Source: an uncultured Desulfobacterium sp.
GTDB lineage: Bacteria; Desulfobacterota; Desulfobacteria; Desulfobacterales; Desulfobacteraceae
Reading direction: 5' to 3'
NCBI GenBank assembly: GCA_937124525.1
Contig: CAKZLA010000029.1
Location: 1 to 9,118, forward strand
DNA length: 9,118 nucleotides
The notes beneath the pieces are model-generated. The model made no database searches. It saw only the letters and a program-made list of their open reading frames with translations, and was not told the DNA's origin. How positions within the stretch are numbered: the stretch's first letter is position 1; each line of letters starts with the position of its first letter. Below, piece after piece: positions 1 to 6,885 of the stretch. A program made the translations under genes and the position numbers.

Positions 1-236
1 GATTTGTGGGCCTCATTGTCCCCCACATGGTGAGGATGGCCATGGGAAGCCGCCACAGGATTCTTTTGCCAGCTTCGGCCCTTTGCGGGGCCATCTTTCT
101 GGTTTGTTGCGATACCCTGGCAAGGGTTGTTTCCCAACCGTCCGAGGTTCCCATCGGCATTATTACGGCCGCCATTGGAGCCCCCTATTTTGTTTATTTG
201 CTTAAGCGAAGAAAAAACGCAGTCAACTGGTGGTGA
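1..236 (+). CDS. FecCD/BtuC-family ABC importer permease, C-terminal end (partial)
   Basis: The reading frame is open from the left edge (first whole codon at position 3) to TGA at 234-236, so only about 77 C-terminal residues are visible. They match the end of FecCD/BtuC permeases: GLIVPHMVR at the start, then [13 protein letters not shown], an acidic D followed by LAR, and [21 protein letters not shown] before a basic tail. In this family two such permeases form an inner-membrane channel for ferric siderophores, heme or cobalamin, energised by a FecE/BtuD-type ATPase. That ATPase gene begins 4 bases after this stop, so the two are almost certainly co-transcribed and translationally linked. 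The substrate cannot be read from this fragment. The substrate-binding protein and any TonB-dependent receptor would lie upstream. Family assignment is strong; substrate is unknown. Confidence 0.93.
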   Translation, partial: FVGLIVPHMVRMAMGSRHRILLPASALCGAIFLVCCDTLARVVSQPSEVPIGIITAAIGAPYFVYLLKRRKNAVNWW

Positions 237-240
237 AAAT

Positions 241-1056
241 ATGCTCAAACTTTTAAACATATCAGCCTCATATCAGGACATTTCCATTCTTGAAAATGTC
301 TGCCTTAACATCAACCCCAAATTGTTTTACGGGATTATCGGGCCAAACGGTGCCGGTAAAACAACGCTTCTTAAAATCATGACCGGCGTAAAAATCCCCG
401 ATACAGGTGAGGTGTGGCTGGATAGTAAAGATATCAGACGTTTTGCAAAAAAAGAGGTGGCCAAAATCATGGCCGTGGTTCCCCAGAGTTCGTTTGTTCC
501 ACCACTGTTCAGCGTGGAAGATGTAGTGTCCATGGGGCGTTATCCCTTTCAACAGTTCCGGTTTTCAGACAGTGATGCGGACAGGCGCTGTGTGGAGAAG
601 GCCATGAAAAAAACAGGGATACATGGCTTGCGTCACCGACGAATCAATGAACTGAGCGGGGGGCAGCGCCAGGAAGTGATCATTGCCAGAGCCCTTGCCC
701 AGACCCCGCAACTTCTCATGCTGGACGAACCCACGGCAAATCTGGATATCAAACATCAGATGAAAATTCTTCATCTCACAGCAGTCCTGGTCAGAAACGA
801 GGGCATGGCTGCGGTTATGGTCATCCATGACCTGAATCTGGCGGCACGGTTCTGTGATCGCTTGGTTCTGCTTCATGACAAGAAAATTCTCACCATGGGG
901 GCCCCCGCAACGGTTCTGACCCCGGCCCATTTAAAAACCGCCTATGGGGTGGATACCGCCGTTGGGGAAAATCCCCTGACCCGATCATTGGAAGTCACGG
1001 TGCTGGATGAAAATGATGCCGTGCATGAATCGGTTAAACAATGTGTAAATTATTAA
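241..1056 (+). CDS. FecE/BtuD-type ABC importer ATP-binding protein (siderophore/heme/cobalamin class)
   Basis: This 271-residue protein is full length for the FecE/BtuD/HmuV family. The ATG at 241 is chosen because MLKLLNISASYQ is the normal family N-terminus and GGTGGTGA (230-237) lies just upstream. The open frame continues further left, but only over the end of the permease gene in another frame. Visible motifs are Walker A GPNGAGKT (about 34-41), Q-loop Q82, signature LSGGQ (138-142), Walker B LLMLDEP (158-164) and H-loop H196 in VIHDLN. All catalytic residues look intact. The C-terminal extension (TPAHLKTAYGVD onward) is typical of this importer subgroup. It would power the FecCD permease encoded immediately upstream. 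The chelatase-like genes downstream favour a metal-tetrapyrrole or metallophore cargo, but that is inference. Confidence 0.95.
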   Translation: MLKLLNISASYQDISILENVCLNINPKLFYGIIGPNGAGKTTLLKIMTGVKIPDTGEVWLDSKDIRRFAKKEVAKIMAVVPQSSFVPPLFSVEDVVSMGRYPFQQFRFSDSDADRRCVEKAMKKTGIHGLRHRRINELSGGQRQEVIIARALAQTPQLLMLDEPTANLDIKHQMKILHLTAVLVRNEGMAAVMVIHDLNLAARFCDRLVLLHDKKILTMGAPATVLTPAHLKTAYGVDTAVGENPLTRSLEVTVLDENDAVHESVKQCVNY

Positions 1057-1109
1057 CCTGCAATTCGCTCATTTTTTCATAACCTGTTGAATTTATTAAT
1101 ACCAAAAAG

Positions 1110-1136
1110 TTGGACATCAAAAAATCATGCTAATAT
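1110..1136 (+). promoter_or_regulatory. Possible sigma-70 type promoter for the chelatase operon
   Basis: TTGGAC (1110-1115) and TAATAT (1131-1136) resemble -35 and -10 elements, with a 15-base spacer that is shorter than ideal. They lie in an AT-rich gap upstream of the chelatase gene. The -10 overlaps the left arm of the CATGCT/AGCATG inverted repeat. This is a weak, sequence-only call. Confidence 0.25.
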
Positions 1137-1156
1137 TTTGTTTTGATTACAGCATG
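1126..1156. promoter_or_regulatory. Inverted repeat CATGCT-N19-AGCATG, possible operator
   Basis: CATGCT (1126-1131) and AGCATG (1151-1156) are perfect inverted half-sites 19 bases apart. They sit inside the loop of the larger inverted repeat and over the candidate -10. Widely spaced dyads of this kind occur in operators of metal-responsive regulators such as NikR, but the half-site sequence does not let me name a regulator. The repeat is seen; the operator role is inferred. Confidence 0.3.
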
Positions 1157-1205
1157 TTATAAAAATGAGCGAAAAGGGGGTATTAATCTTTTGGAAGTCA
1201 GGAAT

Positions 1206-3416
1206 ATGGCCAACCATTCCCTGAAACACAACATGAGCCAAAGAGATAAAACAATGAGCATGTATAATAATGTATATCCGTTTGCGGCCATCGTCGGACA
1301 GGAACAATTGAAACTGGCCCTTATTCTGAACGCTGTCAACCCGGCCATCGGGGGCGTTTTGATCCGGGGAGAAAAGGGTACAGCCAAGTCCACCACGGTC
1401 CGTGCCCTTGCATCCCTTTTGCCCATGATTAAGGTGAACAGAGGCTGTGCATGGTCCTGTAACCCGGATGACCCTGAAAGCCTTTGTGATGATTGCCGAA
1501 AAAAGAGTGAACGCCGGGAAAGATCAGACCATGGAATTATAAAAGATGGAATCATAAAAGAAGGTGCCGTCGGGCGAAATGGAATTGAGCGCCGGACCCG
1601 GGTGGTGACCCTGCCGCTCAATGCCACGGAAGACCGTGTGGCAGGGGGCATTGATTTCAGCCTGGCCGTAAAGAGCGGGGCCAGGGCCCTGCAACCGGGA
1701 TTGCTGGCCAGGGCCCACCGGGGGATTCTTTATGTGGATGAAGTCAATCTTCTGGATGATCATATCGTGGATATCATCCTGGATGCATCCGCTTCCAGGG
1801 AAAACCGCATAGAGCGTGAGGGGATATCCTTTTCCCATTCGTCGGATTTCATCCTGGTGGGGACCATGAACCCGGAAGAGGGGGAACTGCGACCCCAGCT
1901 TTTGGATCGGTTCGGCCTCTGTGTGGAGGTGACATCGGAGAAAGATCTTGAAAAAAGAATCCTTTTGATGTTGAGAAAGGAGGATCATGATGCTGATCCC
2001 CAAGGTTTTGCAGAGCAGTTCCAAGCCGACAATGTCCTTTTGTCCCACCGGATCAAAAGGGCTGGAATTCTATTAAAAGAGGTTCGGTTTTCTGACAGTT
2101 TAAGGAATTTTGTGGCCACGCTGTGCGCGGAAAACAACGTGGCCGGTCACAGGGCAGATCTTGTCATCGAACAGGCAGCCAAAGCCCTTGCCGCATACCA
2201 TGGCAAGACCGAAGCCGGGATGGATGAGGTGAAACAGGTGGCCGGGTTTGCCCTGGTACACCGGAAACGGGAAGCGGCACCGCCACCACCGCCATCAGAG
2301 CCTCCCCAGGATCACGACCATAAGCCCGAGAAAAACCAGGAGCAGGACGAAAAGGAAAATCAGGAACAACCGCCGCCGGAACCGGACGAAAATGCAGAGC
2401 CCGAGGATGAACAGGATCAGGGCAAAAATGAAAACAGCATGGAGGAGGAGACCAAGGAGCAGGAATCCGGGGAAGATGCACCCGCACCGGAATCCGAACC
2501 CCAGGGAAAAAGCAAGGAACAGAACAAAAAAGATGTGCTGGAAAAAATATTTGAGGTGGGAGAGACTTTTAAGGTGAAAAAGTTCACCTCCCCCAAGGAT
2601 CGAATCATGAGAAGGGGGTCCGGTAAACGCTCCCGCTCCAGAACGGCTGCCAGGCAGGGAAGGTATGTGAGAAGCACCATCCCCAGGGGCAGTAATGATA
2701 TTGCCTTTGACGCCACATTGAGGGCCGCAGCCCCTTTTCAGATCCAGCGGAAGAACGGCAGCGATCTGGCGGTTATTCTCAAGGATCATGATATCCGGGA
2801 AAAAATCCGGGAAAAGCGCATTGGTAATTTTCTGCTCTTTTTGGTAGATGCCAGTGCCTCCATGGGTGCCCGGGGACGGATGGCTGCCTCAAAGGGCGCT
2901 GTGATGTCGCTTCTTTTGGATGCCTACCAGAAACGGGACAAGGTGGCCATGGTCACCTTCCGAAAAGAGGAGGCCTTTGTCAACCTGCCCCCCACCTCGT
3001 CTGTGGAGCTTGCAGGAAAACTTTTGGAAGAGATGCCCGTGGGGGGGAAAACGCCTTTGTCATCCGGGCTTGTCAAAGGGTTTGAAGTGTTGCGGAACCA
3101 TCTGTTAAGAGAACCTGAATCAAGACCCATTGCCATTATCATCACCGACGGCCGGGGCAACGTCTCCCTGGAAAACAACGACTCTGGAAATGCAGCAGCG
3201 GGAAAACCAAAACCATTTCAGGAGGCCCAGAACCTGGCAGAGAAGATGGCTCTTGAGCAAAGAATACAATTTGTTGTGGTGGATTCTGAAAGCCAGGGCG
3301 CTGTCTCCTTTGGCCTGGCTGCAAAACTTGCCGCCAACCTGAATGCGGAATATTTTAAAATAGAAGATCTTAAAGTCAACCAGCTGGTTGACATTGCAAA
3401 GGGAGGCTCATTATGA
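1206..3416 (+). CDS. Class I chelatase-like AAA+/VWA protein (BchD/ChlD-type with intact AAA module)
   Basis: This 736-residue protein has an N-terminal BchI/ChlI-type AAA+ module and a C-terminal von Willebrand A domain. Walker A is GEKGTAKST (about 55-63), Walker [11 protein letters not shown] (about 174-183), and the sensor/arginine-finger stretch is [18 protein letters not shown] (about 219-236). Four cysteines (C81, C85, C94, C97) sit just after Walker A helix. A near-tandem 15-base duplication (1533-1562) encodes [11 protein letters not shown] in the same insert. A Pro/Glu/Asp/Lys-rich, probably disordered linker spans about 357-441, and the VWA MIDAS motif DASASMG starts at D548. In chelatases the I and D subunits form an ATP-driven motor acting on a large CobN/BchH-type subunit. 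ATG 1206 is preferred because GGAAG lies 8 bases upstream; TTG 1191 and ATG 1233, 1254 or 1260 are alternatives. Its stop overlaps the next start (ATGA). Confidence 0.88.
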   Translation: MANHSLKHNMSQRDKTMSMYNNVYPFAAIVGQEQLKLALILNAVNPAIGGVLIRGEKGTAKSTTVRALASLLPMIKVNRGCAWSCNPDDPESLCDDCRKKSERRERSDHGIIKDGIIKEGAVGRNGIERRTRVVTLPLNATEDRVAGGIDFSLAVKSGARALQPGLLARAHRGILYVDEVNLLDDHIVDIILDASASRENRIEREGISFSHSSDFILVGTMNPEEGELRPQLLDRFGLCVEVTSEKDLEKRILLMLRKEDHDADPQGFAEQFQADNVLLSHRIKRAGILLKEVRFSDSLRNFVATLCAENNVAGHRADLVIEQAAKALAAYHGKTEAGMDEVKQVAGFALVHRKREAAPPPPPSEPPQDHDHKPEKNQEQDEKENQEQPPPEPDENAEPEDEQDQGKNENSMEEETKEQESGEDAPAPESEPQGKSKEQNKKDVLEKIFEVGETFKVKKFTSPKDRIMRRGSGKRSRSRTAARQGRYVRSTIPRGSNDIAFDATLRAAAPFQIQRKNGSDLAVILKDHDIREKIREKRIGNFLLFLVDASASMGARGRMAASKGAVMSLLLDAYQKRDKVAMVTFRKEEAFVNLPPTSSVELAGKLLEEMPVGGKTPLSSGLVKGFEVLRNHLLREPESRPIAIIITDGRGNVSLENNDSGNAAAGKPKPFQEAQNLAEKMALEQRIQFVVVDSESQGAVSFGLAAKLAANLNAEYFKIEDLKVNQLVDIAKGGSL

Positions 3417-4477
3417 AAAAAAAGACCGTTTATCCCTTCATGGCCATCCAAGGTCAGGAAGAGATGAAACTGGCGCTGATACTCAATATTATCAATCCCA
3501 CCCTTTCGGGCGTTTTAATCCGGGGGGAGAAGGGGACAGCCAAATCCACGGCTGTCCGGGCATTGGCCCGGATACTTCCGGAGATTGAAAAGGTTAAGGA
3601 TTGTCCGTTCCAGCATGATCCCCATGGCAAACATGAGGTTTGCACGGAGTGTGTCCGCACCGAATGCCGTGATCGCATCCTCGGCATGGGCAGCAACCAG
3701 GGGCCTGATATCGTCATGGAGGGTATCCGGGTGATTGAACTGCCCGTGGGGGCCACCGAAGACCGGGTGGTGGGCACCATGGACATGGAACAGGCCCTTA
3801 AAAAAGGAGAAAAACAGGTGGAGCCGGGCATACTTGCCGCCGCTCACAGGGGAATCCTCTACGTGGATGAGGTGAATCTTCTGGACGATCATGTGGTGGA
3901 TGTGCTACTTGATTCTGCAGCCATGGGGGTCAACACCATTGAACGGGAAGGCATCTCTTTTTCCCATCCCGCCAGATTCACCCTTGTGGGCACCATGAAC
4001 CCGGAGGAGGGGGAACTGCGGCCCCAGCTTCTGGATCGGTTCGGGCTCTGCGTCAATGTATTGGGAATATCAGACCCCGATGCCAGGGTTGCCATTATGG
4101 AACGACGCACCCATTTTGACGAAGATCCGGAAGGATTTGCAAGCCTTTGGGAAGAGGAGTCCCGGCAGCTTGTGGAACGAATCAAACAGGCAAAAAAATT
4201 ATACCCGGAAGTGACCTGTCAGAAAAACAGGCTCTATGAGATTGCATCCTACTGCCTGGATGTGGGAGTGGACGGTCACCGGGGAGACATCATCATTTTA
4301 AAGACCGCCAAAACCCTGGCCGCATATGAGGGCAGGACCGAAGTTGAATCAAAGGATATTGAAAAGGCCGCCACGCTGGCACTGCCCCACAGGGTAAGAC
4401 GTCAGCCTCTACAGGATATTGTGACGGACGTTTCTGTGATGAGAGACCGGAAAAAGGCGGCAGGATACGGTTCATGA
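3413..4477 (+). CDS. BchI/ChlI-like class I chelatase AAA+ ATPase
   Basis: The 354-residue length matches BchI/ChlI. Walker [10 protein letters not shown] is at about 38-46, Walker B ILYVDEVN at 148-155, and [18 protein letters not shown] at about 193-210. The C-terminal helical part ends in LALPHRVRR. Cysteines C64, C77, C80 and C85 occupy the same region as the Cys cluster in the upstream paralogue, suggesting a shared structural or metal-binding element. The two AAA modules are clearly related by duplication. The start is fixed by the ATGA overlap with the upstream gene, with GGGAGG (about 3402-3407) as ribosome-binding site. The protein probably forms a mixed hexameric ring with the VWA protein. 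The metal and tetrapyrrole substrate are not shown. True magnesium chelation for bacteriochlorophyll is unlikely, since no other pigment gene is seen; cobalt, nickel or heme chemistry is more plausible. Confidence 0.9.
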   Translation: MKKKTVYPFMAIQGQEEMKLALILNIINPTLSGVLIRGEKGTAKSTAVRALARILPEIEKVKDCPFQHDPHGKHEVCTECVRTECRDRILGMGSNQGPDIVMEGIRVIELPVGATEDRVVGTMDMEQALKKGEKQVEPGILAAAHRGILYVDEVNLLDDHVVDVLLDSAAMGVNTIEREGISFSHPARFTLVGTMNPEEGELRPQLLDRFGLCVNVLGISDPDARVAIMERRTHFDEDPEGFASLWEEESRQLVERIKQAKKLYPEVTCQKNRLYEIASYCLDVGVDGHRGDIIILKTAKTLAAYEGRTEVESKDIEKAATLALPHRVRRQPLQDIVTDVSVMRDRKKAAGYGS

Positions 4478-5310
4478 TCCAAATAGAAAACCTTAGTAAA
4501 AAATATAAATCCATTGATGCCCTTAAGAATGTCAATCTCCAGGTGGACAGGGGAGAACTCTTTGCATTCCTGGGACCCAACGGGGCGGGAAAGACAACCA
4601 CCATACGCATATTAACCGGGTTGACCAAGCTGACCTCAGGAATGGCGACGCTTAACGGGTTTGATGTGGGGGACCGTGGCATTGAGAGCCGCCGGCAGTG
4701 CGGGCTGGTGCCCCAGTCCATCAATCTTGACCGGGAACTTTCCGTGTTTGAAAACTTAAATATCCACGGCAGACTCTATAGAATGAAAAAGGAGCAGAGG
4801 TCCGCCAGGATTGACGAGCTCCTTGAGTATGTGGAGATGGGGGACCGGAAAAAGACCCTTGTTAAAAATCTGTCCGGGGGTATGAAACGGCGGCTCATGA
4901 TTGCAAGGGCACTGTTGCACTCTCCGGCGATTCTTTTTCTGGATGAACCCACTGTGGGGCTGGATGCAGGCATGCGCCGCAAGATATGGGCGTTGATCAA
5001 AAAGATCCAGCTGCAACACACCACCATTTTTCTGACCACCCATTACATTGAGGAGGCTGAGTTCCTTGCTGGCCGTGTGGCCTTTCTGGATAAGGGCTCC
5101 ATTGTGGTGGTGGATACGCCGGGTAACCTGATGAAACGCCAGGGAACCTGGGCACTGGACAGTCTCAAGGAGGATGACATGGAAACCCATTATTTTAACG
5201 ACAGGAAAGAGGCCAATGACTATATCGCCTCCCACAAAGATAGTTTCACCCTTCGCCGGGTCAATCTGGAGGATGCCTTTCTGGCACTGACAGGAAAGAA
5301 GGTGAAATGA
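4474..5310 (+). CDS. ABC-2 type transporter ATP-binding protein (DrrA/CcmA/NodI-like)
   Basis: This 278-residue ATPase has Walker A GPNGAGKT (34-41), Q-loop Q81, the variant signature LSGGM (133-137), Walker B ILFLDEP (153-159) and H-loop H190 in [15 protein letters not shown] followed by KRRL, and the TTHYIEEAE stretch, are typical of the DrrA/NodI/CcmA branch, whose members mostly drive export through ABC-2 permeases. The C-terminal 65 residues (about 210-278) are the usual extension of this branch. The start ATG overlaps the stop of the upstream chelatase gene, and its stop overlaps the start of the permease (both ATGA), so it belongs to the same translationally coupled block. It differs from the FecE-type ATPase upstream, so the operon carries one import-type and one export-type ATPase. 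The ATPase appears intact although its permease partner is broken. Confidence 0.93.
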   Translation: MIQIENLSKKYKSIDALKNVNLQVDRGELFAFLGPNGAGKTTTIRILTGLTKLTSGMATLNGFDVGDRGIESRRQCGLVPQSINLDRELSVFENLNIHGRLYRMKKEQRSARIDELLEYVEMGDRKKTLVKNLSGGMKRRLMIARALLHSPAILFLDEPTVGLDAGMRRKIWALIKKIQLQHTTIFLTTHYIEEAEFLAGRVAFLDKGSIVVVDTPGNLMKRQGTWALDSLKEDDMETHYFNDRKEANDYIASHKDSFTLRRVNLEDAFLALTGKKVK

Positions 5311-5853
5311 TACAAGGTGCTATTGCGGTTTATTACAGGGAATTGCTGGTATTACGACGGCGTCTGACACGGCTTGTGCCCTCCTGGTCCGTATCTCCGC
5401 TGCTTTATCTTGTGGCATTTGGGTACGCCATGGGAAAACATGTGACTATTGATGGGCACACCTATATGGAATTTCTCATTCCTGGTCTTGTGGCCATGAG
5501 CAGCATGACCCAGGCATTTGCCATTTCCAGCGAGATCAATATCGCACGGTTTTACTGGCATATTTTTGAGGAGATCCAGGCAGCACCTGTCAGTGACATC
5601 TCCTATGTGGTGGGTGAAGTGCTGGCGGGCATGACAAGGGCCATTCTCGCCATCCTGGTGATTCTTGTGCTGGGGCTTTTCTGTTCGGGGTGGTGCTATC
5701 CTGCAATCTCTGCCTCTGACCCATGCCTCCACATCTATCAGAACTGTATCCTTTGGCAAGATGCCTTCTTTGATGTCCCTTTTTATTCTGGCTGTCATCG
5801 GGTTCCTGTTTTTTTATGTTTCCGTATTGTGTGTTAAACGGGCAAAGGACTGA
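5307..5853 (+). pseudogene. ABC-2 type permease, internally deleted and frameshifted
   Basis: The first part (5307 to about 5681) encodes a normal ABC-2 permease N-terminus: VYYRELLVLRRR, membrane segments, YMEFLIPGLVAMSSM, and AILAILVILVLGLF. From about 5695 the family's C-terminal part appears in another frame (codons in phase with 5698): ILQSLPLTHASTSIR, then MSLFILAVIGFLFFYVSVLCV and a KRAKD end at TGA 5851-5853. The first frame instead runs on as unrelated, cysteine-rich sequence to 5837 (176 residues). ABC-2 permeases of this type are about 250 residues; here the joined halves give about 180 codons. Roughly 70 residues, including the usual middle membrane segments and the loop before LPLTHAS, are missing. 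The junction lies at about 5680-5697. The product is probably non-functional, unless the deletion is an assembly artefact. The start overlaps the ATPase stop as ATGA. Confidence 0.85.
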
Positions 5854-5860
5854 AAATAAA

Positions 5861-6097
5861 ATGATTGAAAACGATTCCCCCCGGAAAGGGGGGATTACGG
5901 CTGATATGACTGTATTGGATACGGTGGCCACCTGGAAAGAAACCCAGGCGGTTTTTCAACGCTACGATGCCCTTGCCGGTGAATGCGTTTGCTGCAATGC
6001 GCTTTTTGAAACAATTGGAGAGATGGCACAAAAATATGGTCTGGATCTGGATGGTCTGCTGGCGGATCTGGAAGCGGCGGCCATGAAAAAAACGTGA
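5861..6097 (+). CDS. Small DUF1858-like cysteine protein
   Basis: The protein has 78 residues from ATG 5861, which has AAGGA (5845-5849) 11 bases upstream. The pattern ITADMTVLDTV, then a short spacer with VFQRYDALAGECVCC, FETIGEMAQKYGLDLDGLLADLEAA, matches the small DUF1858 domain seen in hybrid-cluster-associated redox disulfide proteins. Those start with a TV-x-EVL-like motif and carry a C-x-x-C-type pair before an AA-helix and an LxxLL-like end. Here the cysteines are C42, C44 and C45 (CVCC), slightly unlike the more common CxxC or CxGC. The role of these proteins is not established; a redox or metal-handling function is a reasonable guess from the cysteines and from its position at the end of a metal-chelatase operon. 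The gene starts 7 bases after the permease pseudogene, so it is probably the last gene of the same operon. A start further left in the same frame (about 5816) is less likely. Confidence 0.75.
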   Translation: MIENDSPRKGGITADMTVLDTVATWKETQAVFQRYDALAGECVCCNALFETIGEMAQKYGLDLDGLLADLEAAAMKKT

Positions 6098-6129
6098 TCA
6101 TTGATGTTGATATAGTAACTCCCTCCTCT

Positions 6130-6147
6130 CCCCGGAATCGCCCGGGG
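6130..6147. repeat. GC-rich hairpin downstream of the metal operon
   Basis: CCCCGG (6130-6135) and CCGGGG (6142-6147) form a perfect 6-bp stem with a 6-base loop, 32 bases after the DUF1858-like gene. It could help end operon transcription, but no run of T follows on either strand, so it does not meet the usual intrinsic terminator pattern. Confidence 0.4.
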
Positions 6148-6166
6148 AATGCAAAAGCCCCTATGG

Positions 6167-6438
6167 CTGTGAGCGAACAGCCAGAAAGGTTAAAAAAAGC
6201 TTTACATCTTCAACAGTTAGTTCTACCGGTGGTTTATTCTTCACATAAGATTGAAACTTTCGTGTCCAGTTGCTATATGCTTTTAGTGTTTTAGGAGAGT
6301 AATGTCGAATCTTGATTTCTTCACTTGAGTCTGATCACGCAACCATCTTCGGTAAACAGCATGGAACTCTATTGAAATTTCTTTCACATTTAGCTGTGAA
6401 TCATATTGTACTAAAAGTTGTTGTGGTATTATTTTCAT
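6167..6438 (-). pseudogene. Integron-type tyrosine recombinase (IntI-like), N-terminal remnant
   Basis: Read on the minus strand, ATG at 6438-6436 begins 34 codons: MKIIPQQLLVQYDSQLNV, then KEISIEFHAVYRRWLR, ending at 6337. After 11 bases a second frame (6325-6167) gives 53 codons including IKIRHYSPKTLKAYSNWTRK, FQSYV and LTVEDVKLFLTFLAVRSQ. Both parts resemble the N-terminal regions of chromosomal integron integrases: a PPQLL-QY start with a YRRWLR stretch, and the RHYSPKTLKAY-W-R-FQ plus EDV-FLT-LAV core-binding domain. In intact members about 70 or more residues lie between them, and a further 250 or so residues including the catalytic R-H-R-Y set follow. Here the similarity stops at SQ and a stop codon follows (6163-6161). 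The gene is therefore internally deleted, frameshifted and truncated, and cannot make an active recombinase. Its orientation, pointing left, fits cassettes lying to the right. Confidence 0.8.
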
Positions 6439-6439
6439 T

Positions 6440-6542
6440 ATGATATCCAATTTTAGATATCATCCAGATTTGAATGATATGCGACTGTAAATATAAATAT
6501 AATTAAAAGTGAGTCAAATAACCTTTTTTTGAATGATATTTG
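6440..6542. repeat. ATGATAT repeats upstream of the integrase remnant
   Basis: ATGATATC (6440-6447) and GATATCAT (6456-6463) form an 8-bp inverted repeat beginning 2 bases upstream of the integrase remnant's start codon. TTTGAATGATAT then occurs twice as a direct repeat (6469-6480 and 6528-6539). Thus four copies of ATGATAT lie within 100 bases in the place where an integron has its attI site and integrase promoter. They may be regulator or integrase accessory binding sites; this role is inferred. The surrounding DNA is AT-rich with no gene. Confidence 0.45.
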
Positions 6543-6583
6543 ACAATGGATACCACAACTATACGGAAACCGTTCAATTACTT

Positions 6584-6725
6584 GTTGAACGCGGTGCTGA
6601 CTCCGTCCAGCTCCTTGTTCATGCGCTCCGCGCATGAACAAGGAGCTGGACCGGTCACCGTGGGCCTCAAAAACAAACTGCGTTTGCTTGTGAGGCCCAC
6701 GATGCCGGTCAGCACCGCGTTGGAC
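6584..6725. repeat. 142-bp branched palindrome, possible unusual attC site
   Basis: An outer stem pairs AACGCGGTGCTGAC (6588-6601) perfectly with GTCAGCACCGCGTT (6708-6721). Inside are two independent hairpins. The first is a perfect 22-bp stem, 6605-6626 with 6630-6651, around a 3-base TCC loop. The second, 6660-6700, has a 10-bp stem GTGGGCCTCA/TGAGGCCCAC plus an inner CAAAC/GTTTG stem. The whole folds as a three-way junction in single-stranded form. The right end GTTGGAC (6719-6725) fits the integron core consensus GTTRRRY. The left end GTTGAAC (6584-6590) differs from RYYYAAC at one position. Unlike standard attC sites, no unpaired spacer is evident in the outer stem, so it could also be a foreign palindromic element inserted in or beside the array. 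Confidence 0.6.
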
Positions 6726-6885
6726 GAAGCCCTTCGGGCAGAAATAGAGGGAAAAAGTTACTTTTACCCAAGGGAAAATATCGTGCCAGACTCACCCGAT
6801 AAATCGGGTTCGTCCAACAAATAAGTTGAAGCCGGACATCGAGGGCTTTTTTGGCTGTGTGGCAGCCGCTTAACTTAACTTAACG
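6720..6885 (+). mobile_element. Possible 166-bp mini gene cassette
   Basis: If integrase recombination occurs between G and TT of the GTTGGAC core (6719/6720) and of the GTTATGA core (6885/6886), the segment between is one short cassette ending in its own attC-like site. Inside, an open frame from TTG 6720 to TAA 6822-6824 has 34 codons (LDEALRAEIEGKSYFYPREN onward) and stops within the attC-like site, as many cassette genes do. There is no ribosome-binding site of its own and a TTG start at the core is doubtful, so the frame may not be a gene. A small CCCGAT/ATCGGG hairpin lies at 6795-6808, without a T-tract. Confidence 0.35.

Larger units (their letters stand above)
1064..1173. repeat. Long-range inverted repeat before the chelatase operon
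   Basis: TTCGCTCATTTTT (1064-1076) is a perfect 13-base inverted match to AAAAATGAGCGAA (1161-1173). After a 2-base bulge (1077-1078) the pairing resumes with ATAAC (1079-1083) and GTTAT (1156-1160), giving 18 pairs around a 72-base loop. The right arm ends next to the purine-rich AAGGGGG (1174-1180). A transcript reading through from the ABC ATPase gene could fold here and separate expression of the two gene groups. No T-tract follows, so it is not a standard intrinsic terminator. It does not resemble a cobalamin riboswitch. Confidence 0.5.

Noticed and set aside
127..240. Upstream extension of the FecE-type ATPase frame
   Set aside because: It lies over the end of the permease gene in another frame, and the family N-terminus and a ribosome-binding site both support ATG 241.
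1057..1205. Cobalamin riboswitch before the chelatase gene
   Set aside because: The gap is short and AT-rich, and I see no B12-box-like conserved element; only simple inverted repeats are present.
2164..2789. Long minus-strand and alternate-frame open frames over the acidic linker of the AAA-VWA gene
   Set aside because: They arise from the biased Pro/Glu/Lys-rich coding sequence and have no ribosome-binding site or recognisable product.
6484..6505. LexA (SOS) box upstream of the integrase remnant
   Set aside because: CTGT is present but the matching ACAG half at the required distance is not.
6540..6566. TTGACA (6540-6545) followed by TATACG as a promoter
   Set aside because: The spacing is only 14 bases, too short for a normal sigma-70 promoter.
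6540..6824. 94-codon plus-strand open frame
   Set aside because: It runs straight through the perfect palindromes, has no ribosome-binding site, and its sequence is what inverted-repeat DNA would encode. Only the last 34 codons are discussed as possible cassette content.
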